64,000 nt of DNA, taken from assembly GCA_013178415.1 (NCBI GenBank), contig JABLXA010000004.1, positions 186,001-250,000 of the forward strand, in the 5' to 3' direction. The translations under genes and the position numbers were made by a program. This DNA is from Bacillota bacterium (lineage in GTDB: Bacteria > Bacillota > SHA-98 > Ch115). The notes beneath the pieces were generated by a model. The model searched no databases, had not been told where the DNA came from, and saw only the letters and a program-made list of their open reading frames with translations. Below are positions 31,004 to 41,363 of this stretch, one piece after another. The stretch's first letter is position 1. Each line of letters starts with the position of its first letter.

Positions 31004-31750
31004 ATGGTAACTCTGAAATCCCAGGAAGAACTAGAGATAATGCGTCTTGCCGGGAGAGTGGTGGCCCTCACGCTTGGACTGCTTCAGCAGGAAGTGCGTC
31101 CTGGGGTGACTACGGGATATCTGGACAAAATCGCTGAAGATTTCATACGGAGCCATGGCGCGGTGCCATCTTTCAAGGGGCTTTATGGTTTTCCTGCAAG
31201 TATCTGCGCCTCCGTGAATGAAGAGGTTGTGCATGGCATTCCCGGGCCACGCAGGCTCATGGAAGGCGACATCATAAGCATAGATGTGGGAGCCATGGTC
31301 GGTGGATTTCATGGGGATGGTGCCGCCACATTCGCAGTGGGTGATGTTTCGCCGGAAGCCCGGACTCTGATAGATGTTACTAGTGAATCTCTTTACCGGG
31401 GCATCTCACAGGCGCGGGTTGGTAACACTGTGCACGACATCTCGAGGGCGATCCAGGAATACGTGGAGGCTCATGGTTTTTCCGTCGTGCGATCCTATGC
31501 CGGTCATGGGATAGGCCGCAGGATGCATGAAGAACCGCAGATCCCAAATTTCGTGGCCCCAGGGGAAGAGGTAAGACTCATGCCAGGGATGACATTGGCC
31601 ATTGAGCCTATGGTCAATGCAGGCACCTGGGAGGTACGCGTGAAGCCAGACCGATGGACGGTAGTGACGGCGGATTCGTCGCTGTCAGGGCACTTTGAGC
31701 ATACAGTAGCCGTAACATCTGATGGTCCGGAGATCCTGACACGGTCCTGA
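31004..31750 (+). CDS. map: Methionine aminopeptidase, type I
   Basis: 248 residues from ATG 31004; the longer frame overlapping adk is not conserved. Removes N-terminal Met from new proteins. The five metal ligands are present in DVGAMVGGFHGDGAATF, AGHGIGRRMHEEP, LAIEPMV and GHFEHTVAVT. Confidence 0.96.
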   Translation: MVTLKSQEELEIMRLAGRVVALTLGLLQQEVRPGVTTGYLDKIAEDFIRSHGAVPSFKGLYGFPASICASVNEEVVHGIPGPRRLMEGDIISIDVGAMVGGFHGDGAATFAVGDVSPEARTLIDVTSESLYRGISQARVGNTVHDISRAIQEYVEAHGFSVVRSYAGHGIGRRMHEEPQIPNFVAPGEEVRLMPGMTLAIEPMVNAGTWEVRVKPDRWTVVTADSSLSGHFEHTVAVTSDGPEILTRS

Positions 31751-31769
31751 CGTGAGGTGAGCCAGCTTT

Positions 31770-32054
31770 ATGGAATTTTCGCCGGGAAGACTAGCCCGGT
31801 CTCGCGCAGGGAGAGATCGGGGAAAGGTCTATGTGGTGGTCGGGACTATCAGCGACAGGTATGTCATGGTGGCCGATGGAGATACCCGTAAGATGTCAAA
31901 TCCTAAGAAGAAGAATATATATCATCTTGTTCCAATGGATTATGTAGCTTACAATATACGAGATAAGCTATTAAGGTCCGAGGTGCCTACAGATGAGGAG
32001 GTCCGATGTGCGGTGAGGATGTATACTCGTGAATATGGTAAGGAGGAGCAGTAG
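31770..32054 (+). CDS. KOW-domain RNA-binding protein (L14e/L6e/L27e-like)
   Basis: 94 residues with an N-terminal KOW motif ([33 protein letters not shown]) and a basic [14 protein letters not shown] segment. The same small protein is found between map and infA in many clostridial genomes and resembles archaeal/eukaryotic L14e-type ribosomal proteins. An RNA- or ribosome-binding role is inferred; I know of no assigned function. Confidence 0.85.
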   Translation: MEFSPGRLARSRAGRDRGKVYVVVGTISDRYVMVADGDTRKMSNPKKKNIYHLVPMDYVAYNIRDKLLRSEVPTDEEVRCAVRMYTREYGKEEQ

Positions 32055-32058
32055 CCCT

Positions 32059-32277
32059 ATGACAAAGCAAGATGTCATCGAGGTTGAAGGCACTGTCATA
32101 GAGGCCCTGCCAAATGCCATGTTCCGTGTGGAGCTCGAGAATGGGCATAGGGTGCTTGCCCATATTTCCGGAAAGATGAGGGTCAATTTCATACGTATTC
32201 TGCCGGGTGACAGGGTCAATGTGGAATTGTCCCCCTATGATCTTACCAGGGGCAGGATAACGTATAGGTTCAAATAG
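32059..32277 (+). CDS. infA: Translation initiation factor IF-1
   Basis: 72 residues, the exact family length, from ATG 32059 behind AAGGAGGAG (the end of the preceding gene). [29 protein letters not shown] and [21 protein letters not shown] form the S1-like OB fold. Confidence 0.97.
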   Translation: MTKQDVIEVEGTVIEALPNAMFRVELENGHRVLAHISGKMRVNFIRILPGDRVNVELSPYDLTRGRITYRFK

Positions 32278-32319
32278 AGAGCCTACAGCCCATCTTATGG
32301 CCTGAGAGGGGGATTTTCA

Positions 32320-32433
32320 ATGAAAGTTAGGCCGTCAGTCAAGAAGATTTGTGAGAAATGCAAGATTATAAGACGTAAAGGGAAGGTCAGAGTGATATGC
32401 GAGAATCCCAAGCACAAGCAGGTGCAAGGATAG
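32320..32433 (+). CDS. rpmJ: 50S ribosomal protein L36
   Basis: 37 residues: starts [19 protein letters not shown] and ends HKQVQG. Three cysteines and one histidine form the zinc ribbon. ATG 32320 follows GAGGGGG. Standard place between infA and rpsM. Confidence 0.95.
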   Translation: MKVRPSVKKICEKCKIIRRKGKVRVICENPKHKQVQG

Positions 32434-32479
32434 CTCGACGAAGGGCGTCATGGCGCTATTCAAGGGGGTGAGTTGGTAA

Positions 32480-32851
32480 GTGGCAAGGATTGCAGGTGTT
32501 GATCTCCCCAGGGATAAAAGGGTAGAGGTGGGGCTCACGTATATCTATGGGATCGGCCTTACTGCGTCAAGGAAAATCTTGGCCCAGGTGGGTGTGAGTC
32601 CTGATACCAGGGTGCGTGATCTGACTGAAGAGGAAGTTACGAGGCTCAGAGAGGTCATTGATAGGGATTATAAAGTAGAGGGCGATCTCCGGGCCGAGGA
32701 ATCCGCTAATATCAAGCGGTTGATCGACATTGGCACATACAGGGGCCTTCGGCATAGACGCGGGCTTCCGGTCAGGGGACAAAGGACCAGGACCAATGCC
32801 CGGACTAGAAAGGGCCCCAGGAAGACTGTTGGAGTAAGAAGGGCAAAATAA
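32480..32851 (+). CDS. rpsM: 30S ribosomal protein S13
   Basis: 123 residues from GTG 32480 behind [58 protein letters not shown] are diagnostic. Bridges 30S head to 50S and to tRNA. Confidence 0.97.
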   Translation: MARIAGVDLPRDKRVEVGLTYIYGIGLTASRKILAQVGVSPDTRVRDLTEEEVTRLREVIDRDYKVEGDLRAEESANIKRLIDIGTYRGLRHRRGLPVRGQRTRTNARTRKGPRKTVGVRRAK

Positions 32852-32960
32852 CCAGGTGGGTTGTCGAGTTTGACTGCTCCCGCCAGCATAGGAAGGGCAA
32901 GCATGGATCGACCTTAATATAGTCTGACTGGTTTATTCGATTCAAAGGGGGGAAGAGTTG

Positions 32961-33350
32961 GTGCCCAAAAGAGCCACCAAAGCCAAAAGGCGTGAGAGGA
33001 AGCATGTAGAGAGCGGTGTAGCCCACATCCGTTCCACGTTTAATAACACGATCGTATCGATAACTGATCCCCAGGGCAATATTGTTGCCTGGTCAAGCGC
33101 TGGGGCGCAGGGGTTTAAAGGATCCCGAAAGGGAACTCCTTTTGCTGCGCAAATGGCGGCTGAGGCCGCAGCGAAAGCTGCCATGGAGTTGGGTATGAGA
33201 CAGATCGAGGTAATGGTCAAAGGGCCGGGATCCGGCCGGGAGGCGGCGATCCGTTCTCTTCAGGCCGCGGGTCTCGAAGTGAACATGATCAAGGACGTGA
33301 CACCGGTTCCCCACAATGGGTGCCGGCCACCAAAGCGTCGGAGAGTTTGA
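32961..33350 (+). CDS. rpsK: 30S ribosomal protein S11
   Basis: 129 residues from GTG 32961 (TTG 32958 also possible) behind [46 protein letters not shown] and [15 protein letters not shown] are conserved. A 106-base gap from rpsM shows nothing notable. Confidence 0.97.
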   Translation: MPKRATKAKRRERKHVESGVAHIRSTFNNTIVSITDPQGNIVAWSSAGAQGFKGSRKGTPFAAQMAAEAAAKAAMELGMRQIEVMVKGPGSGREAAIRSLQAAGLEVNMIKDVTPVPHNGCRPPKRRRV

Positions 33351-33396
33351 TGGTGGAGGGGTATCCGTTTGATTCTAAGGAGGTGTATGTGGAGAT

Positions 33397-34023
33397 ATGG
33401 CACGATATTCAGGACCTGCCTGTAGGCTGTGCCGTCGGGAAGGCGTGAAGCTTTACCTCAAGGGCGAACGCTGCTACACCGAGAAATGCGCCATTGATCG
33501 GAGAGGCTATGCGCCGGGGGAGCATGGACAGGTCAGGAAGAAGACTTCGGAATATAGCTTGCAGTTACGCGAAAAGCAGAAACTGCGCCGGATCTACGGC
33601 ATTTTGGAACGGCAATTTGCGAGATATTTTGGACTCGCTTCCAAGAAGAAGGGAATCACAGGCGAGGCCTTGCTCCAACTGCTGGAGCGGCGACTAGATA
33701 ATGTTGTATATCGCCTTGGATTTGCTTCTTCCAGGCGCGAGGCGAGGCAAATGGTCCGGCATGGACATATTACTGTGAATGGCAAGAAGGTGAGCATTCC
33801 TTCTTACTCAACCATGCCAAACGATGTAATCTCCATACGTGAAGGAAGTCGGGATCTCCCTTTGTTCAAGCAGCTCGCTGAGACCCTTAAGGGACGAAGT
33901 GTTCCTGCTTGGCTGGAGCTTATGCCGGAACAGCTATCCGGACGTGTTGTCAGTATTCCGACTCGGGAAGAGATCGATGTGCCGGTCCAGGAGCACATGA
34001 TCGTCGAGTTGTATTCTAGATAA
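33397..34023 (+). CDS. rpsD: 30S ribosomal protein S4
   Basis: 208 residues with an N-terminal zinc motif (CRLC and CYTEKC), the S4 RNA-binding domain [27 protein letters not shown] and C-terminal [11 protein letters not shown]4 starts 30S assembly and in Firmicutes regulates its own gene from a leader; here it lies inside the alpha operon. Confidence 0.97.
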   Translation: MARYSGPACRLCRREGVKLYLKGERCYTEKCAIDRRGYAPGEHGQVRKKTSEYSLQLREKQKLRRIYGILERQFARYFGLASKKKGITGEALLQLLERRLDNVVYRLGFASSRREARQMVRHGHITVNGKKVSIPSYSTMPNDVISIREGSRDLPLFKQLAETLKGRSVPAWLELMPEQLSGRVVSIPTREEIDVPVQEHMIVELYSR

Positions 34024-34108
34024 AAGAGCATGACGGAGAGGTTACATTGCATGGATGATGTGCTCAAGGGTGCCTCACGCGCTGGTGCAAAGGAGGGCTA
34101 TGTTTCCC

Positions 34109-35080
34109 ATGATGGATATTGAGAAACCCAGGATCGAGTGCGCCGAGATCACCCAGAAGGAAGACGGACTCAATGGCTGTGGTAAGGTGCTTTATGGCAG
34201 GTTTATCATTGAGCCTCTGGAGAGAGGTTATGGAATAACCTTGGGAAATTCCATGCGTCGGGTGCTCCTATCGTCACTTCCTGGGGCTGCTGTCACTTCG
34301 GTCAAGATCGAATCGGTCCTACATGAATTCTCGACGATTCCGGGAGTCGCAGAAGATACGACTGAGATAATACTGAATCTCAAGAGACTCCTTATAAGAA
34401 TGCACACGGATGAGCCGAGGACGCTCAGGATAGAGGCTGAGGGTGAGGGGGAGGTCACCGGAGCTGATATCATAGCCGGATCTGACGTGGAAATACTCAA
34501 CCCCGAACTTCATATAGCAACCCTCGACAAGGGGGGACGGCTTTTCATGGAGATCCAGGTGGAAAAGGGGCAAGGTTATGTGCCTTCCGAAAGAAGGCGG
34601 TTGGAGCCTATCATTGGCGTTATTCCGGTAGATTCAGTATTCTCTCCCATAATCAGCGCCAACTATACTGTTGAAAGCACTAGGGTTGGCCAGGTCACGA
34701 ATTATGATAAATTGATCTTTGAGGTAACAACAAACGGAAGCATAGATCCTAAGGAAGCAATAAGCCGCGCGGCACGCATCCTCATGGATAAATTGAGCGT
34801 GTTTACAGAGCTTACGGCAAAACCTATGACTTCTATTTCCGGAGAAGGAGAGAAGTCAGAGTCCAAAGATCATTCCTTGAACATGACCATCGAGGAATTG
34901 GATCTGTCTGTGAGGTCATACAATTGTCTCAAACGGGCAGGGATCAACACTGTTGAGGACCTTACCCGTAAGACAGAAGAAGATATGATGAAGGTTCGAA
35001 ATCTCGGGAGGAAATCTCTTGAAGAAGTCAAACAAAAAATGGCGGCTCTAGGCTTGTCCTTTAGGCCGTCCGATGAATAG
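34109..35080 (+). CDS. rpoA: DNA-directed RNA polymerase alpha subunit
   Basis: About 323 residues from ATG 34109 (aligns with the MIEIEKP start of other Firmicutes); ATG 34100 is 2 bases after the AGGAGGG site and less likely. NTD dimerisation motif is [32 protein letters not shown] contains the helices [26 protein letters not shown] and [12 protein letters not shown] that contact UP elements and activators. Confidence 0.97.
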   Translation: MMDIEKPRIECAEITQKEDGLNGCGKVLYGRFIIEPLERGYGITLGNSMRRVLLSSLPGAAVTSVKIESVLHEFSTIPGVAEDTTEIILNLKRLLIRMHTDEPRTLRIEAEGEGEVTGADIIAGSDVEILNPELHIATLDKGGRLFMEIQVEKGQGYVPSERRRLEPIIGVIPVDSVFSPIISANYTVESTRVGQVTNYDKLIFEVTTNGSIDPKEAISRAARILMDKLSVFTELTAKPMTSISGEGEKSESKDHSLNMTIEELDLSVRSYNCLKRAGINTVEDLTRKTEEDMMKVRNLGRKSLEEVKQKMAALGLSFRPSDE

Positions 35081-35094
35081 GCGGAGGGATCCAA

Positions 35095-35436
35095 GTGAGA
35101 AAGGGAAAACTCGGTCGCACTTCCGGGCATAGAAGGTCCCTCTTCAGGAACCTGATGACCGTATTGTTCTTGAATGGGAGAATCCGTACTACCGAAGCAA
35201 AAGCGAAGAATATACGTCCCTTGGCAGAGGAGGTCATCACACTTGCCAAGAGAGGAGACCTTCACTCCAGGAGGCTTGCGGCTGCGTCTGTTATTGGCAA
35301 AGACGCTCTGAAGAAGCTGTTCGATGAAATTGCGCCCAGGTATAAGGATCGCCCGGGAGGGTATACCAGGATCACGAAATTGGAACAGCGGCGCGGCGAT
35401 GCTGCTTCAATGGTGATTCTTGAGTTGGTCCAGTAG
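35095..35436 (+). CDS. rplQ: 50S ribosomal protein L17
   Basis: 113 residues, last gene of the ribosomal cluster: [45 protein letters not shown], and the C-terminal [17 protein letters not shown] 35095. Confidence 0.96.
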   Translation: MRKGKLGRTSGHRRSLFRNLMTVLFLNGRIRTTEAKAKNIRPLAEEVITLAKRGDLHSRRLAAASVIGKDALKKLFDEIAPRYKDRPGGYTRITKLEQRRGDAASMVILELVQ

Positions 35437-35442
35437 AAGAGG

Positions 35443-36306
35443 GTGGACGGTGTGGGGGAGGAGATGTTCCGGGTTGATCACCTTTGCTACACCTATGGGG
35501 CTGGGGAAAAGGGCGAAATAGATGCCCTCGTGGATATATGCCTCACTGTGAAGAAGGGTGAATTTGTCGTCATCATCGGCCATAATGGCTCGGGCAAGTC
35601 GACCCTGGCAAAACACCTCAACGCCCTTCTTCTACCGGATTCGGGTCGGGTTTTGGTGGATGGCCTTGATACACGGGACCCGGCGAATCTCTGGAAGATA
35701 CGACAGACCGTGGGCATGGTCTTTCAGAATCCTGATAATCAGATCGTGGCCACTACTGTCGAAGAGGACGTTGCCTTTGGCCCGGAGAACCTTGGTGTGC
35801 CCTCGGACGAGATTCGCGCCAGAATTGACCAGGCCCTGGAGATCGTGGATATGACGAGGTTCAAGAAGCATGCTCCCCACCTTCTCTCAGGAGGTCAAAA
35901 GCAAAGGGTGGCCATCGCAGGGGTGATCGCCATGCGCCCTGCATGTGTGGTGTTGGATGAACCAACTGCCATGCTTGATCCTTCAGGGCGCGCGGAGGTA
36001 ATGTCCACCGTTAAGAAGCTGAACAAAGAAGAGGGAATGACTGTCGTCCATATTACTCATTTTATGGACGAGGCTGTTATGGGCGATCGGGTCATCGTGA
36101 TGGAACAGGGAAAGATCGTCATGGATGGAACGCCCCGTTCTGTTTTTAGTAATGTATCTATCTTGAGGGATTTGCACCTGGATGTTCCCCAGGTGACGGA
36201 GCTTGCGAGTGAGCTTCGTAAAGAAGGTTTTCCGGTGCCCAAAGGGATTCTCACCGTAGACGAGATGGTCAGGTTTATTATGGAAAACAGTTCTCCTGCA
36301 GTCTAG
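35443..36306 (+). CDS. ecfA1: ECF transporter ATPase EcfA1
   Basis: One of two ABC ATPases of the energy-coupling factor module for vitamins and other micronutrients. Walker [17 protein letters not shown]-loop [27 protein letters not shown], signature [14 protein letters not shown], Walker [14 protein letters not shown]. The start is uncertain (GTG 35443, GTG 35452 or ATG 35464). The order rplQ-ecfA1-ecfA2-ecfT-truA-rplM-rpsI is standard in Firmicutes. No substrate-binding S protein is in the window, as expected for a shared module. Confidence 0.95.
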   Translation: MDGVGEEMFRVDHLCYTYGAGEKGEIDALVDICLTVKKGEFVVIIGHNGSGKSTLAKHLNALLLPDSGRVLVDGLDTRDPANLWKIRQTVGMVFQNPDNQIVATTVEEDVAFGPENLGVPSDEIRARIDQALEIVDMTRFKKHAPHLLSGGQKQRVAIAGVIAMRPACVVLDEPTAMLDPSGRAEVMSTVKKLNKEEGMTVVHITHFMDEAVMGDRVIVMEQGKIVMDGTPRSVFSNVSILRDLHLDVPQVTELASELRKEGFPVPKGILTVDEMVRFIMENSSPAV

Positions 36307-36335
36307 GCAGCAGGGCCGGGGAAGGACTTTACACA

Positions 36336-37199
36336 GTGGCGATAAAAGTTGAGCATCTTACTCATGTATATATGGCGGGCACACCCTTTGAGGTCAGAGC
36401 GCTGGAGGATGTAAACCTCCTGATAGAGGATGGTGAATTCATCGGTCTCATAGGAAAGACTGGATCGGGGAAGTCCACCTTGATACAGCATCTTAATGGT
36501 CTCCTGAGGCCGACCAGCGGAACCGTCTATGTTGATGGTGTAGATATTTTCGCAAGGGGAGTGAAGCTCACAACGACTCGCCAGAAAGTTGGACTTCTCT
36601 TTCAATACCCTGAACATCAGTTATTTGAGGAGACTGTGTACCAGGATGTGGCCTTCGGCCCCAGAAACCTTAAACTGCCCGAGGAAGAAGTTTCAAGACG
36701 CGTGAAAGAAGCCCTCGAGATGGTAGGGCTTGATTTTGAGTCCGTAAAAGATCGTTCGCCTTTTGAGTTGAGTGGGGGACAGATGAGGAGGGTTGCAATG
36801 GCAGGGGTTCTTGCCATGAACCCTCGAGTGCTCATACTTGATGAGCCGGCTGCGGGGCTTGACCCTCGGGGGCGCGACGAGATCTTGGGTAAGATCGAGG
36901 AGCTCCATAGAAAACACAGCCTTACGGTGATTCTTGTGTCGCACAGTATGGAGGATGTGGCGCGCCTTGTCAAGCGTTTGGTAGTAATGCACGATGGTCA
37001 TATCGTCATGGACGGGCCTACGCGTGAGGTCTTCCTCAAGGCTGCAGAATTGCAGCAGATTGGTCTTGGCGTCCCGGAGGTCACTAGGCTCATGGGCGAG
37101 CTGCGCAAAAGGGGTAAAGACGTGCGTCCGGTCGTGCTTACAGTTGATGAGGCCAGGCGGGAAATTGCGTCTCTTCTCAGGAGGGAAGGACGTGCTTGA
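36336..37199 (+). CDS. ecfA2: ECF transporter ATPase EcfA2
   Basis: Second ATPase, 287 residues from GTG 36336. Walker A GKTGSGKSTLIQHLNGL, Q-loop LLFQYPEHQLFEETVYQDVAFGP, signature LSGGQMRRVAMAG, Walker B LILDEPAAGLDP. The C-terminal helical domain of EcfA is present. Its last codons overlap the start of ecfT by 8 bases. Confidence 0.95.
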   Translation: MAIKVEHLTHVYMAGTPFEVRALEDVNLLIEDGEFIGLIGKTGSGKSTLIQHLNGLLRPTSGTVYVDGVDIFARGVKLTTTRQKVGLLFQYPEHQLFEETVYQDVAFGPRNLKLPEEEVSRRVKEALEMVGLDFESVKDRSPFELSGGQMRRVAMAGVLAMNPRVLILDEPAAGLDPRGRDEILGKIEELHRKHSLTVILVSHSMEDVARLVKRLVVMHDGHIVMDGPTREVFLKAAELQQIGLGVPEVTRLMGELRKRGKDVRPVVLTVDEARREIASLLRREGRA

Positions 37200-37983
37200 T
37201 GGAATAACAATTGGGCAATATATCCCGGGAGAGTCTATTGTACACAGGCTCGATCCTCGTACAAAAATAATCCTCTCGCTGGTGATCATAGTGGCCCTAT
37301 TCGTAATCACCTCGATATCAGGTTATGCCATTCTGCTTGGATTCCTTGTGGCTGCCACTCTTTTATCTGGCATCGGGGTGAGGATCGTATTGAAGGGGTT
37401 GCGGCCGCTTGTTGCAATTCTGGTTATCACATTCCTCCTCCATCTCTTTATGAACCCGGGGAGGATGATATTCACCATCGGGCCCTTGACTGCCACATAT
37501 GAGGGAGTCTACAGGGGCGTCTTCATGGTGGGCAGGCTGGTGCTGCTAGTCATTGTCACTTCGCTCTTGACTTTGGCAACATCGCCGATACAGCTCACTG
37601 ATGGAACGGAATATCTACTACGTCCCCTCACTAGGTTGGGGGTACCGAGCCATGAACTGGCCATGATGATGACCATAGCCCTGAGGTTTATTCCGACCCT
37701 GCTGGAAGAAGCCGATAAGATCATGAAAGCCCAGATGGCGCGAGGGGCGGACTTCGAGTCAGGGAATATGGTCCAGAGGGCGAAGGGGCTCATCCCACTT
37801 CTGGTCCCTCTCTTCGTGAGCGCTTTTAGAAGGGCGGATGAACTGGCGATGGCCATGGAGTCCCGCTGCTATCGGGGGGGCAAAGGCAGGACCCGGCTGA
37901 GACAGCTGCGACTCAGCTCCATTGATTATGCGGCGTCCATCATCACTGTAGCCACAATGGTATTGCTGGTGGTGTATTTCTGA
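37192..37983 (+). CDS. ecfT: ECF transporter transmembrane subunit EcfT
   Basis: 263 residues from GTG 37192, behind GGAGGGAAGGA; the frame is open far upstream in the ecfA2 shadow, but that part is not EcfT. About five membrane segments, and both coupling-helix motifs: AQMARGADFESG and ESRCYRGGKGRT, the Ala/Ser-Arg-Gly signatures that contact the two ATPases. Confidence 0.94.
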   Translation: MLDGITIGQYIPGESIVHRLDPRTKIILSLVIIVALFVITSISGYAILLGFLVAATLLSGIGVRIVLKGLRPLVAILVITFLLHLFMNPGRMIFTIGPLTATYEGVYRGVFMVGRLVLLVIVTSLLTLATSPIQLTDGTEYLLRPLTRLGVPSHELAMMMTIALRFIPTLLEEADKIMKAQMARGADFESGNMVQRAKGLIPLLVPLFVSAFRRADELAMAMESRCYRGGKGRTRLRQLRLSSIDYAASIITVATMVLLVVYF

Positions 37984-38006
37984 GTCTGTAGGGGGCTTGG
38001 AGAGCG

Positions 38007-38747
38007 GTGACACGTCGCAATATCAAGCTCGTACTGCAATACGACGGGACCAGGTATGGCGGTTTTCAAAGACAGCGAGGCGTGCCAACCATCCAGGAGT
38101 CCCTCGAGGAGAGCATAAAGATCCTGACAGGGGAAATGCCTGTAGTCATCGCGGCGGGAAGGACCGATGCAGGGGTTCACGCCCTCGGGCAGGTAGTGAA
38201 TTTCAAGACATTTAGCAGGATTCCGGAGGACAGATGGGTGCCCGCGCTAAATAGCGTTTTGCCGGAAGATATTCGTGTGCTGACGGCCTGCGAGGTGGCG
38301 CCGGAATTCCATTCAAGATTCTGTGCCCGGTCCAAGGTCTACAGGTATACCATAGATACTTCACCTGTCGAATCGGTTTTCTGGAGGCTTTATTCATATC
38401 ATGTGCCAAGACCTTTGGATGAGGACTTGATCAAGGCTGCCTCACGATTGCTCATAGGACGCAGGAATTTTCGGGCGTTTTGCGCATCAGGCGCTGGAGT
38501 CAAGACATATGAGCGGGAGATAAAAAGACTTGAATGGAGGCGCAAAGGCAGTCTCCTGCAGATGGAAATAGAGGCGGATGGCTTTCTTTACAATATGGTG
38601 AGGATAATCGTGGGAACACTCATCTGGATGTCTGACAACAAGATGGCCCCAGAGACCATCTCCAGGATACTGGAGTCGCAGGACAGGCGATGCGGGGGAC
38701 CCACCGCGCCACCAAAGGGTCTTGTGCTAGTCTGCGTCAATTATTGA
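38007..38747 (+). CDS. truA: tRNA pseudouridine synthase A (38-40)
   Basis: 246 residues from GTG 38007. The catalytic Asp is in AAGRTDAGVHALGQVVNF; YDGTRYGGFQRQ and FHSRFCARSKVYRY are conserved. It modifies U38-U40 in anticodon stems. Conserved position after ecfT. Confidence 0.95.
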   Translation: MTRRNIKLVLQYDGTRYGGFQRQRGVPTIQESLEESIKILTGEMPVVIAAGRTDAGVHALGQVVNFKTFSRIPEDRWVPALNSVLPEDIRVLTACEVAPEFHSRFCARSKVYRYTIDTSPVESVFWRLYSYHVPRPLDEDLIKAASRLLIGRRNFRAFCASGAGVKTYEREIKRLEWRRKGSLLQMEIEADGFLYNMVRIIVGTLIWMSDNKMAPETISRILESQDRRCGGPTAPPKGLVLVCVNY

Positions 38748-38797
38748 GGGAATCTGCATATTAAGGGAATCTGCAAGAGCGCCATGGCAGGAGTGCC

Positions 38798-38826
38798 TTG
38801 ACAGCATAGGGGGGCTATATTAGAAT
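38798..38826 (+). promoter_or_regulatory. Sigma-A type promoter of rplM-rpsI
   Basis: TTGACA (38798-38803), 17-base spacer, TAGAAT (38821-38826), about 70 bases before the rplM start. An 11-base direct repeat GGGAATCTGCA precedes it (about 38752 and 38766). Confidence 0.7.
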
Positions 38827-38894
38827 ACCCATGTGGGTTTTGCGACTATGCTACGGCTTCGCTCTTGGTGAGGTATAGCTGGGAGGATAACGAT

Positions 38895-39344
38895 ATGAAT
38901 AATACCACGTATATGCCCAAAGGAAATGAAAAGGAAGAGAAATGGTACGTGGTCGATGCGGAGAATAAGGTGTTGGGGAGGCTTGCAAGCCAAATAGCGG
39001 CCGTGCTGAGAGGCAAGCATAGGCCGACCTATACTCCCTTCATAGACTCTGGAGACCACGTTATCGTTGTCAACGCTGATAAAGTGATTCTAACTGGCAA
39101 GAAACGGCAGCAAAAGATCTACTATCGGCATTCGGGTTATCCGGGCGGTCTCAAAGCAGTCAAATATGATGAGTTACTCAATACCAGGCCTGAGCTTGCA
39201 ATCCGTCTGGCTGTATGGGGTATGCTACCCCATAATCGGTTGGGACGGAAACTCATTAAGAAACTCCGCGTATACAAAGGGCCGGAGCATCCTCATGTTG
39301 CTCAGAAACCGGAACCACTGGAAGTTGACGACAAGCAAAGGTAA
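38895..39344 (+). CDS. rplM: 50S ribosomal protein L13
   Basis: 149 residues from ATG 38895, 8 bases after GGGAGG; the frame is open from 38865. The core [36 protein letters not shown], and [10 protein letters not shown] match L13. The N-terminal extension of ~15 polar residues before the core is longer than usual. Confidence 0.96.
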   Translation: MNNTTYMPKGNEKEEKWYVVDAENKVLGRLASQIAAVLRGKHRPTYTPFIDSGDHVIVVNADKVILTGKKRQQKIYYRHSGYPGGLKAVKYDELLNTRPELAIRLAVWGMLPHNRLGRKLIKKLRVYKGPEHPHVAQKPEPLEVDDKQR

Positions 39345-39362
39345 TTTCGAGGAGGGGTTGGA

Positions 39363-39755
39363 TTGGCTCTTGCTGAATCACCTGTGACTGGCAGGAGGAA
39401 ATGTGCAATTGCCCGAGTGCGAGTGAAGCCCGGACAGGGCAGTATAACAGTAAATGGCGTTCCGATGACGGAGTATTTTGGCAGGAAGGTCTTGCAGCTG
39501 GTCGTCACCGAGCCTCTCCGTCTCACAGAGACGGTGGACAAATTTGATGTGGAAGCCAGGGTGCAAGGAGGGGGGCCTACAGGCCAGGCAGGCGCCATTC
39601 GTCATGGGATAGCTAGGGCCCTGGTGGAATTTGACGAGACTTACAGGCAGGCTCTCAAAAAGGCAGGGCTCCTGACCCGGGATCCCCGCATGAAGGAACG
39701 AAGGAAGTATGGCCTTAAGAAGGCTCGTAAGGCTCCTCAGTTCTCCAAGCGTTAG
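39363..39755 (+). CDS. rpsI: 30S ribosomal protein S9
   Basis: 130 residues from TTG 39363 after [30 protein letters not shown] and the C-terminal [17 protein letters not shown] tail, which reaches the P-site tRNA, are standard. Confidence 0.97.
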   Translation: MALAESPVTGRRKCAIARVRVKPGQGSITVNGVPMTEYFGRKVLQLVVTEPLRLTETVDKFDVEARVQGGGPTGQAGAIRHGIARALVEFDETYRQALKKAGLLTRDPRMKERRKYGLKKARKAPQFSKR

Positions 39756-39785
39756 AATATGCCATCATGGAATCGGGCTTAAAGG

Positions 39786-39825
39786 AACGGGCGATTCTCT
39801 CACAAGAAGGGATACGTCCGTTTTT
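39786..39825 (+). terminator. Probable terminator after rpsI
   Basis: Stem AACGGGCG (39786-39793) pairs with CGTCCGTT (39815-39822) with one G-U pair, followed by TTTTT. It could end the rplM-rpsI transcript or attenuate the next gene, whose start is 30 bases on. Confidence 0.6.
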
Positions 39826-39854
39826 CTTCCTCTAGGATTCTTCTGAAAGGGGGA

Positions 39855-40643
39855 TTGGCACATCTCTCCTACTTGGAGGCGATAGCGCCGAAGAACATGA
39901 AAGGTCTATTCACCCTGACACCATTCGAATCCAAGCGTCTCATCGCAAAAGCAATTCCTCATCTTCCATCGGTAAGGAATGCCCTGTCTAGGGGCACCAT
40001 AATTGTAGCGAATGGTACCACAAATGCATTTGTTGCCGAAGAACTTGGAAAGATCACGGTGGCTTCTAAGGCTCTTTATTCTGTTGGCATCATCACCGGG
40101 GGAAAACTCACAGCCAATCCGCCCGAAAAGGTAATGCCCCCACTTGTCATCAAGCATGGGACGCGGGTGGAGATTCCATGGCGAGATGTCTTGCCTGAAT
40201 TTGGGCCTCACGATGTATTCATAAAGGGTGGAAATGCTTTGGACCTCGATGGTTTTGTCGGGATTCTGACAGGCGACGGTTATGGCGGCACGATAGGTCG
40301 TGCATTACCTGTAATTTCGTCCAGAGGGTCTACCCTTGTAGTGCCCATCGGACTAGAAAAGCTGGTGCCCTCTGTGGTGGAGGCTGCTGGTCTTATGGGA
40401 TCCCAGACATTTGATTGGGCCATCGGCGGAACTGCCGGGATGATGGTTGTGACAAACGCCGAGGTCGTGACGGAAATAGAGGCAATTAATCTTCTCTCAG
40501 GCGCTCAAGCTACATGTGTCGCGTCCGGCGGCGTGGCCGGTTCCGAAGGCGCCGTGACTTTGGTCGTTCAAGGTGATAATGAACAGGTGACTGAAATCAA
40601 GAGGATCGTTGAATCTATAAAGGGGGAGCCTCAAGTAGTTTGA
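39855..40643 (+). CDS. Conserved protein of unknown function, 262 residues
   Basis: TTG 39855 follows AAAGGGGGAT. I do not recognise a family. Conserved-looking glycine-rich blocks are RGTIIVANGTTNAFVAEELG, DVFIKGGNALDLDGFVGIL, GGTIGRALPVI, AIGGTAGMM and SGGVAGSEGAVTLVVQGD. There are no membrane helices or signal peptide, so it is probably a cytosolic globular protein with an alpha/beta nucleotide-binding-like pattern. Its stop overlaps the TTG start of the methyltransferase that follows, suggesting the two work together. Function unknown. Confidence 0.82.
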   Translation: MAHLSYLEAIAPKNMKGLFTLTPFESKRLIAKAIPHLPSVRNALSRGTIIVANGTTNAFVAEELGKITVASKALYSVGIITGGKLTANPPEKVMPPLVIKHGTRVEIPWRDVLPEFGPHDVFIKGGNALDLDGFVGILTGDGYGGTIGRALPVISSRGSTLVVPIGLEKLVPSVVEAAGLMGSQTFDWAIGGTAGMMVVTNAEVVTEIEAINLLSGAQATCVASGGVAGSEGAVTLVVQGDNEQVTEIKRIVESIKGEPQVV

Positions 40644-41239
40644 AAGATCATTATTTCTCTGAGAGACCCGAAGCCCCGCATAGGGAAAAACTCATATTCG
40701 CCCGACTCAGAGGCAGTGATTACCGCTTTTGGACAGATTCATCTGTCTTTTCGAGGGAAAGGGTTGATCGCGGCACGAGATTATTGATAGATGCCATGGA
40801 GATCCCACCAGATGCCACGATCCTGGATCTCGGATGTGGCTATGGTCCCGTAGGGATAGTCGCGGCCAGGCTCGCCCCTCAGGGAGTCGTCTATATGGTG
40901 GACATTAATGAACGGGCCATATGGCTCTCACGGCGAAATGCGCAGGAGAATAATGTGAGAAATGTGGTAGTCCTTCAGGGCGAAGGTTTCGTGCCTGTCA
41001 AGGACTTGGAGTTTGACGTAATTCTCACGAATCCGCCGATTCGCGCGGGAAGAAAGGTCCTCATCAAGCTATTCGAGGGGGCTCGGGATCATCTAGGGCA
41101 GGGCGGGACATTTTGGATGGTAGCCAGGACAAAGCAGGGCGTCCTGACTTTGGCTTCTGAAATGGAGCGGATTTTCGGGAATGCCGACGAGGTAGAACGC
41201 GGGGGTGGATATAGGGTCATAAGGTCTTACATGATGTAA
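40640..41239 (+). CDS. Class I SAM-dependent methyltransferase, RsmC/RlmG-like
   Basis: 199 residues, TTG 40640 overlapping the stop of the previous gene. SAM motif ATILDLGCGYGPVGIVAA, acidic VDINERAIWLSRRNA, and the catalytic DVILTNPPIRAG (NPPI in the NPPF/NPPY place), which mark N2-guanine rRNA methyltransferases of the RsmC/RlmG group. Single-domain members of this family occur across Firmicutes; the exact target is not known from sequence. Confidence 0.88.
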   Translation: MKDHYFSERPEAPHREKLIFARLRGSDYRFWTDSSVFSRERVDRGTRLLIDAMEIPPDATILDLGCGYGPVGIVAARLAPQGVVYMVDINERAIWLSRRNAQENNVRNVVVLQGEGFVPVKDLEFDVILTNPPIRAGRKVLIKLFEGARDHLGQGGTFWMVARTKQGVLTLASEMERIFGNADEVERGGGYRVIRSYMM

Positions 41240-41363
41240 CTTGGCATAGGCTGTAGAGAGGCAGGCGCTGAGGCGCATATGGCAGTCGGTGCCACCGGAG
41301 GCGCTAAGGCGTCGACTGCGCCGCCTGCACGCCGGTCTACTCTCTGTGTGCGAGGGATTCCTG

